Assembly: GCA_002372465.1 (NCBI GenBank)
Contig: DFGW01000122.1
Location: forward strand, 1 to 16,169
Source: Butyrivibrio sp. UBA3740
Lineage (GTDB): Bacteria > Bacillota > Clostridia > Lachnospirales > Lachnospiraceae
Reading direction: 5' to 3'
Length of the DNA stretch: 16,169 nt
In this document: positions 13,301 through 16,169 of the stretch, in pieces
Numbering within the stretch: the first letter of the stretch is position 1
How the letters are laid out: each line of letters opens with the position of its first letter
Made by a program: the position numbers and the translations under genes
Notes under the pieces: model-generated
What the model saw: only the letters and a program-made list of their open reading frames with translations
What the model was told of the DNA's origin: nothing
The model's database searches: none

Positions 13301-15388
13301 CTTATAGATCCTGAGCTTCTCAGCAGCCTTGATCTTGTCCATATCAGAGTTGTCAAGAGTGAAGTAGAAGGTACCTTCTCCCTCGCCTCTGATATCAAGG
13401 ACGTACTTGTCTGTGTCGTTTCTGTCAACCTTGAGAGGAATCTTCGTAGCTTCTGTCCTTGAAGCAAGGTCCTTTGAAGCTTCCCTTGTGTAGAGCAGCA
13501 TATCATCTACAATCTTATCAAGCTGATTGGATGTATATGCCGAATCAAACTTAACATTGTCACTCTTTCCTTCGTTAACAAGATGTGTGTAATCTGAAGG
13601 AGTGATGAAATATGCAGGAAATCCCTTGACATTGAAGGATCCTGAAATTCTTGAAGCTATAAAGGTCTGCTCAGCACTGTTGGTGATATCATTACCGAAC
13701 TGTCCTCCAGCATCAAGATGCTTGGTTGCAATGTTGGTCTGTGACTCTCTGAGTGTGATATGTCCGGCTACTATACCAAAATTCACTGCATCCCCAAGAA
13801 CTGATTCAAAAGTGTCTGTTCCGCTCTTGTGAGTCTGATATACAGTAACAGCGTAGATTGAGAAGCCCTCTGTCGTAAACTCGATCTTCTCTGTTTCATC
13901 AACCTCAGCAGTCGCCTCTGTAAGGGTCTTAACTTCGATATCCTGAGAGGTGATGTCTGTAGCCTCTGCAGTTGTAACTGCCTCAGAATTTTCTTTTACC
14001 TCTTCCTTAATAGGGAGGTGAACCAGTGTGATCTCTTCCTGTGAAGAGACAGCCAGTTCATCCTTCAGCTGGTTGTCGGTAAACTCAACGCTTACACTAA
14101 CATTTCCTTCCGCAGGCTGTATCTCCTGCCCTTCATACATGAAGGCGATATCGAAAAGGAAGGTATTGTTGTCGTCATACTCCGAGGCATTATCAAGTCC
14201 TGCATCTTTGGCTATTGCCTCTGCATTGTCGTTAAGGGCATCGATATAGGCATCGTAGTTATATCCTTCAGTCTTCTTATCAAGTGCTTTGACCTTAAGC
14301 TCAACTCCCTCAGGAAAAGCACCCGGATCTGAGAGCTTAACCTTTACCTTAAGCCCGTCTGCCGAATATTCAAATTCATCCTTCTGATTAACTTTTGTAT
14401 AAACAAGACGAAGCTGTACATCTTCATCTACCTGAAGGAGATTTCCATCAGTCAGTGTTGCTTCATAGTATGTATATTCTGATGAAGTCTCTTTTTCCTC
14501 GTCACCGGTCTCTTCTATGGTCTCCCCTACAGTTTCCTCAACTGTTTCTTCGGAAACGACTTCAACTTCATCTGCCTCTTCTTCGTCTAAAGAAATTTCT
14601 TCGCCTGTCTCAGCGTCAACAAAAACAGTTTCTTCAACAACTTCTGTTTCTTTAGCCTCTACAGTTTCTTCCTCATCCTGTGATGAATCAGCAGATGATG
14701 CATCTTTTGAAGAAGCTGTCTTTTTTATCAGAGATGTTATTTCATCCTCACCGATAAAGCCCTTTGTGAAGATGTAGCCATCGATTGTCTTTACCTCTTC
14801 CTTTAATTTAAGAGATTCCGAAATAGAAAGCTCTTTTGCCTCCTCAAGGGCATTGCCGTCCTTGTCCTGATAAAGAACTGTGATCACAACGTCCTGTTTC
14901 TTGTCGGCAACCGTGGTCTTATCGCCTGTTACGGTTGAGACCTTTTTGATGATCTTCTTAACAGCTTTTTCCTCTTTTGTGGCATTTTCACTGCTATCTG
15001 CCTCTTCGCTGTCAGACTTATCCAAATCATCTGATTCTTCCAAGGTCTCTTCCTTTATGTCCCCTTCTTGTGGCTCTTCCTCCAAAGAATCCTTACTTTC
15101 TTCCAGGTAATCATTCTCATCCCAGTACTCTATTTCTTCCTCAGATGAGCTCTCCCCTTCCTTCATCTGCTCTATAAGGCCTTCCTCAAACTCTGTGTCG
15201 GCGGTATCAAGAACAAGTCCGATGCTCTTAGCCCCCTCCTCTGTCATGGCTGTGGCAGGCTTATTTAGCATGTAAAGAGTAATTGACCCTGTCAGAAGTG
15301 AAACACAAAGAGCAAAAACAACCCATTTCTTGTGCAGCTTGTGCTTCTTTATGTAGTTTTCTGCGCGACTTTCATCGACCTTGCGCAT
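10322..15388 (-). CDS. Giant LPXTG-type pilus tip adhesin (IPSTG anchor)
   Basis: This 1688-residue surface protein has a long signal sequence (hydrophobic 22-41, likely cut after ATA, 45-47). A very acidic, low-complexity region (about 50-300) is rich in E, D, S and T. An N-terminal module (about 300-525) ends TEGFSIYAVTVY. Residues about 528-797 resemble the choice-of-anchor-A type adhesive domain: it opens VLGDAVNFGIVAG, contains TIIWNFINAQSV and closes near VYSGEWHN. Several isopeptide-type domains follow: FctA/CnaB-like at about 806-955, 957-1100 and 1316-1505, SpaA-like at about 1119-1309, and CnaB-like from SLSVHKNW (about 1511-1646). The sorting signal IPSTG (1653-1657), a membrane helix and SKRRKTY end it. 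Size, first position among the pilins and an N-terminal adhesive domain fit a tip subunit. The ligand is unknown. GAGGG stands about 9 bases before the ATG. Confidence 0.85.
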   Translation of the reverse strand: MRKVDESRAENYIKKHKLHKKWVVFALCVSLLTGSITLYMLNKPATAMTEEGAKSIGLVLDTADTEFEEGLIEQMKEGESSSEEEIEYWDENDYLEESKDSLEEEPQEGDIKEETLEESDDLDKSDSEEADSSENATKEEKAVKKIIKKVSTVTGDKTTVADKKQDVVITVLYQDKDGNALEEAKELSISESLKLKEEVKTIDGYIFTKGFIGEDEITSLIKKTASSKDASSADSSQDEEETVEAKETEVVEETVFVDAETGEEISLDEEEADEVEVVSEETVEETVGETIEETGDEEKETSSEYTYYEATLTDGNLLQVDEDVQLRLVYTKVNQKDEFEYSADGLKVKVKLSDPGAFPEGVELKVKALDKKTEGYNYDAYIDALNDNAEAIAKDAGLDNASEYDDNNTFLFDIAFMYEGQEIQPAEGNVSVSVEFTDNQLKDELAVSSQEEITLVHLPIKEEVKENSEAVTTAEATDITSQDIEVKTLTEATAEVDETEKIEFTTEGFSIYAVTVYQTHKSGTDTFESVLGDAVNFGIVAGHITLRESQTNIATKHLDAGGQFGNDITNSAEQTFIASRISGSFNVKGFPAYFITPSDYTHLVNEGKSDNVKFDSAYTSNQLDKIVDDMLLYTREASKDLASRTEATKIPLKVDRNDTDKYVLDIRGEGEGTFYFTLDNSDMDKIKAAEKLRIYKNSNQRIVFNVTAYGDLELYKYGVSIDSGDIKWTDGLFNATGDKVAQTIIWNFINAQSVKTSGSVVGVFISGRSDATWNHYSTSSGWLAFPNVNVYSGEWHNTYDKVKQISGTAQFQAYKNIDGKEATVSGFKFTLYKKNGNNWEEIETVTNDKDAPHNITFSSLTYGDNQHINSPLYQKTDSDSSFIYKIVETQGYTDENNKSYSADKTVYYAKVDVTRQTLNEITANTYFRVSAPSYYTDENCTIPISGDRPVFNNKTGGSVGFILHKYLNGKEPGTKKYSFTVKVLHPVNNDKNISTYGSLETLTDSLENIGPDITFNWEYTNDYRFVNSIFFVVTENDVHDKNVNKDNDVFVIRVQDVGTSQEQTHYYKFDYEDAEDAKLINGMSSARALAGYIWSNMTKAECHNHEISDPAQRAFYNKGKTMLRIHKMVVNEFGSKLVRDGSGTQEKFNDAILSNVVFKITNQSTGKYVVFQGFTSDEANRLKKIGYEHNADHSTTGVVYDVTYNQKAQWTITGLPEGDYTVEEVADGLTLGYDENGDYSYIIEKNQLSRVTKYDVTEDEECPTSADHGEGGRNYRVVFSADLDNHNDDPPTDVTIGGAIQTVQVCNYYSAPTSPLQVTKKFFGSTWTSDMTFLFNIEAMGYRAWDTAGKDITYPSGQPMPENTQVSVTGDGTNVRTVDFGKVPFRFEGEYKYKVTEINNAIPGVTYDGKTIYIKVDVSKKETSMHKYYGSVTNPRDYGEHAERNDENFFYLAADVTYATDESFSEDSILAKCVQRIAKNPSTGDIIQQKYEMEYTYKDALDAAFNNTISGSLSVHKNWKDINGNDIAAGRTSLTLYIWQRTVGETDWKAYDKVNSIQLTPNNNWSFTLNNLPLEDENGVKYEYCVKEPDEHNATYQVVYRIGDAEYYNNGDATVTIDGTTYKDPGYSMVAGTDAVNFGNVEITNTSVVSNKIPSTGGIGTSQFAAFGALLIAIALSGFMLSKRRKTY

Positions 15389-15426
15389 TTCCAGTTTCCC
15401 TCTAAATCTTTCTTTCTTATTCCTTT

Positions 15427-16005
15427 TTACAGGCCCCCAAACACGTTAAACGGATATAGCCTGAAAACCAGCTTTCCAATCAGCTGCTCCTTTGTAACAC
15501 AGCCAACAGCCTTTGATCTTGAATCGATTGAAGCTTCTCTGTGGTCTCCCAGGACAAAGAATCTGTTCTCCGGAACCTGATACGGAAATTCAATATCTGT
15601 GGGTTCCAGACTTTTATCGGATGCATAAGGCTCATCAAGCACAACGCCATCCACCGAAACATTCCCCTCACTGTCTATGTCGATCCACTGTCCGGGTGAG
15701 CCGAGAACTCTTTTCACCAGAACCTTATTGTTATAATAAAAAGCAATCAGGTCTCCTGATTCAAAAGAGCTTGAATTCTGGGCTACTACTATCTCTCCGG
15801 TCTGAAGTGTGGGCGTCATGGATTCTCCCGTAACCCTCAGGACCGTTACAAAAAAGCTGGATATCAGTACTGCCAGAGCAGCCACAGTAACAACTACTAT
15901 CAGAGTGTTTCTAAGTACTCTTCGGTATTCTTTTTTGCTGTTCACCCTCTTAAGCTCTTTCTTAAGCTGCTCAATGGTGGGTTTTTCAAACTGCGCTTCG
16001 CTCAT
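15427..16005 (-). CDS. lepB: Signal peptidase I (pilus-operon copy)
   Basis: From ATG 16005 the protein has 192 residues. A charged N-terminus (1-34) and one membrane helix (about 35-54) precede the extracellular catalytic domain. The serine nucleophile is S62 in GESMTPTL, the general-base lysine is K98 in VLVKRVLGSPG, and the conserved box GDHREASIDSR ends near 163. It cleaves signal peptides from exported proteins. Some pilus loci carry a SipA homologue lacking these residues, but here both Ser and Lys are present, so an active enzyme is expected. The open frame runs 38 codons further upstream, but that stretch is the shadow of another gene's coding frame (15986-16169). The chosen start overlaps that gene by 20 bases and has only a weak ribosome binding site, suggesting translational coupling. 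The adhesin gene follows after 38 bases. Confidence 0.9.
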   Translation of the reverse strand: MSEAQFEKPTIEQLKKELKRVNSKKEYRRVLRNTLIVVVTVAALAVLISSFFVTVLRVTGESMTPTLQTGEIVVAQNSSSFESGDLIAFYYNNKVLVKRVLGSPGQWIDIDSEGNVSVDGVVLDEPYASDKSLEPTDIEFPYQVPENRFFVLGDHREASIDSRSKAVGCVTKEQLIGKLVFRLYPFNVFGGL

Positions 16006-16169
16006 CTGCTTCGCTATCTTCTTTCTTACTGCCGGTGGTTTTTCTTGTGGACCTTGTAGTCTTAGAAGCCACCTTGGTGGTTCTCTTTCTCTTTGGCTTT
16101 TCCTCAGCCTCGGAAGCATCCTTGGTTTCAGGCTCCTTGGCTACTGGCTCCTTGGCCTTTGGCTCCTCT
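15986..16169 (-). CDS. C-terminal fragment of an upstream gene, Lys/Ala/Pro/Glu-rich tail (cut by window edge)
   Basis: On the minus strand one frame is open from the window edge to TGA at 15988-15986, giving 60 residues. The start of the visible part repeats the pattern AKEP (KAKEPVAKEPETK). The next section is strongly basic, with KPKRKRTTK, and the end is acidic (KKEDSEADERSAV). The composition is of a disordered, possibly nucleic-acid-binding tail. Its stop lies inside the first codons of the signal peptidase gene, so the two are coupled. The family cannot be told from this tail. It explains why the longer signal peptidase frame upstream of 16005 should not be translated. Confidence 0.6.
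   Translation of the reverse strand, partial: EEPKAKEPVAKEPETKDASEAEEKPKRKRTTKVASKTTRSTRKTTGSKKEDSEADERSAV

Noticed and set aside
14395..15177. Long Ser/Thr/Leu-rich plus-strand frames opposite the adhesin gene
   Set aside because: They are antisense shadows of the Glu/Asp/Ser-rich repeat coding region. They have no ribosome binding sites and only low-complexity composition.
16006..16119. N-terminal extension of the signal peptidase frame up to an ATG at 16119 (RLRKSQREREPPRW...)
   Set aside because: The same bases in another frame encode the K/A/P/E-rich tail of the upstream gene, which ends at 15986. Signal peptidases do not carry such an extension, and ATG 16005 gives a normal length.

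Overview
The window looks like a chromosomal segment of an anaerobic Firmicute, most likely family Lachnospiraceae (Butyrivibrio/Roseburia-like). This rests on the style of the proteins (CnaB/FctA-type LPXTG pilins, an N-terminal acidic surface-protein module, a MecA adaptor), tRNA genes without an encoded CCA, strong GGAGG ribosome binding sites and moderate GC. The genus is an inference; no rRNA is present.

Left part (1-3300). A tRNA-Leu gene enters from the left edge on the minus strand, with a clear promoter overlapping the end of a HAD-family phosphatase gene. That phosphatase gene (minus) is divergent from a plus-strand, membrane-anchored type-B carboxylesterase. After the esterase come about 490 bases without a gene. 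They hold a 240-bp MITE-like element with 19-bp inverted ends, a terminator-like hairpin, and a block of nested hairpins (3015-3155) that includes an 18/19 copy of the 3' end of the next gene, tRNA-Leu(CAG).

Middle part (3300-5500), minus strand. A three-gene operon encodes a MecA-type ClpC adaptor (GTG start), an arginase-superfamily protein with all metal-ligand positions kept, and a small two-helix membrane protein. Its promoter (TGGACA-17-TATAAT) overlaps a nearly perfect CIRCE operator, so HrcA-type heat-shock/protein-quality control is likely.

Right part (5522-16169), minus strand. This is a sortase-assembled pilus operon. In transcription order it has the lysine/alanine-rich tail of an unknown upstream gene, a signal peptidase I, a 1688-residue tip adhesin (IPSTG), a 496-residue major pilin (LPATG), a class C sortase, a 370-residue minor/basal pilin (LPQTG), a second smaller sortase and a 112-residue membrane protein with two MPHKH motifs. 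The likely division of labour is as follows. The signal peptidase matures the pilins, the class C sortase polymerises the shaft and adds the tip, and the second sortase attaches the finished pilus to peptidoglycan through the LPQTG subunit. Hairpins lie between several of these genes (10273-10314, 8601-8637, 6546-6575) and could set the stoichiometry of subunits and sortases.

Three gene starts were moved from the longest open frame: signal peptidase to 16005, second sortase to 6514 and the small membrane protein to 3711. No CRISPR array, rRNA, intact transposase gene or phage gene was seen.
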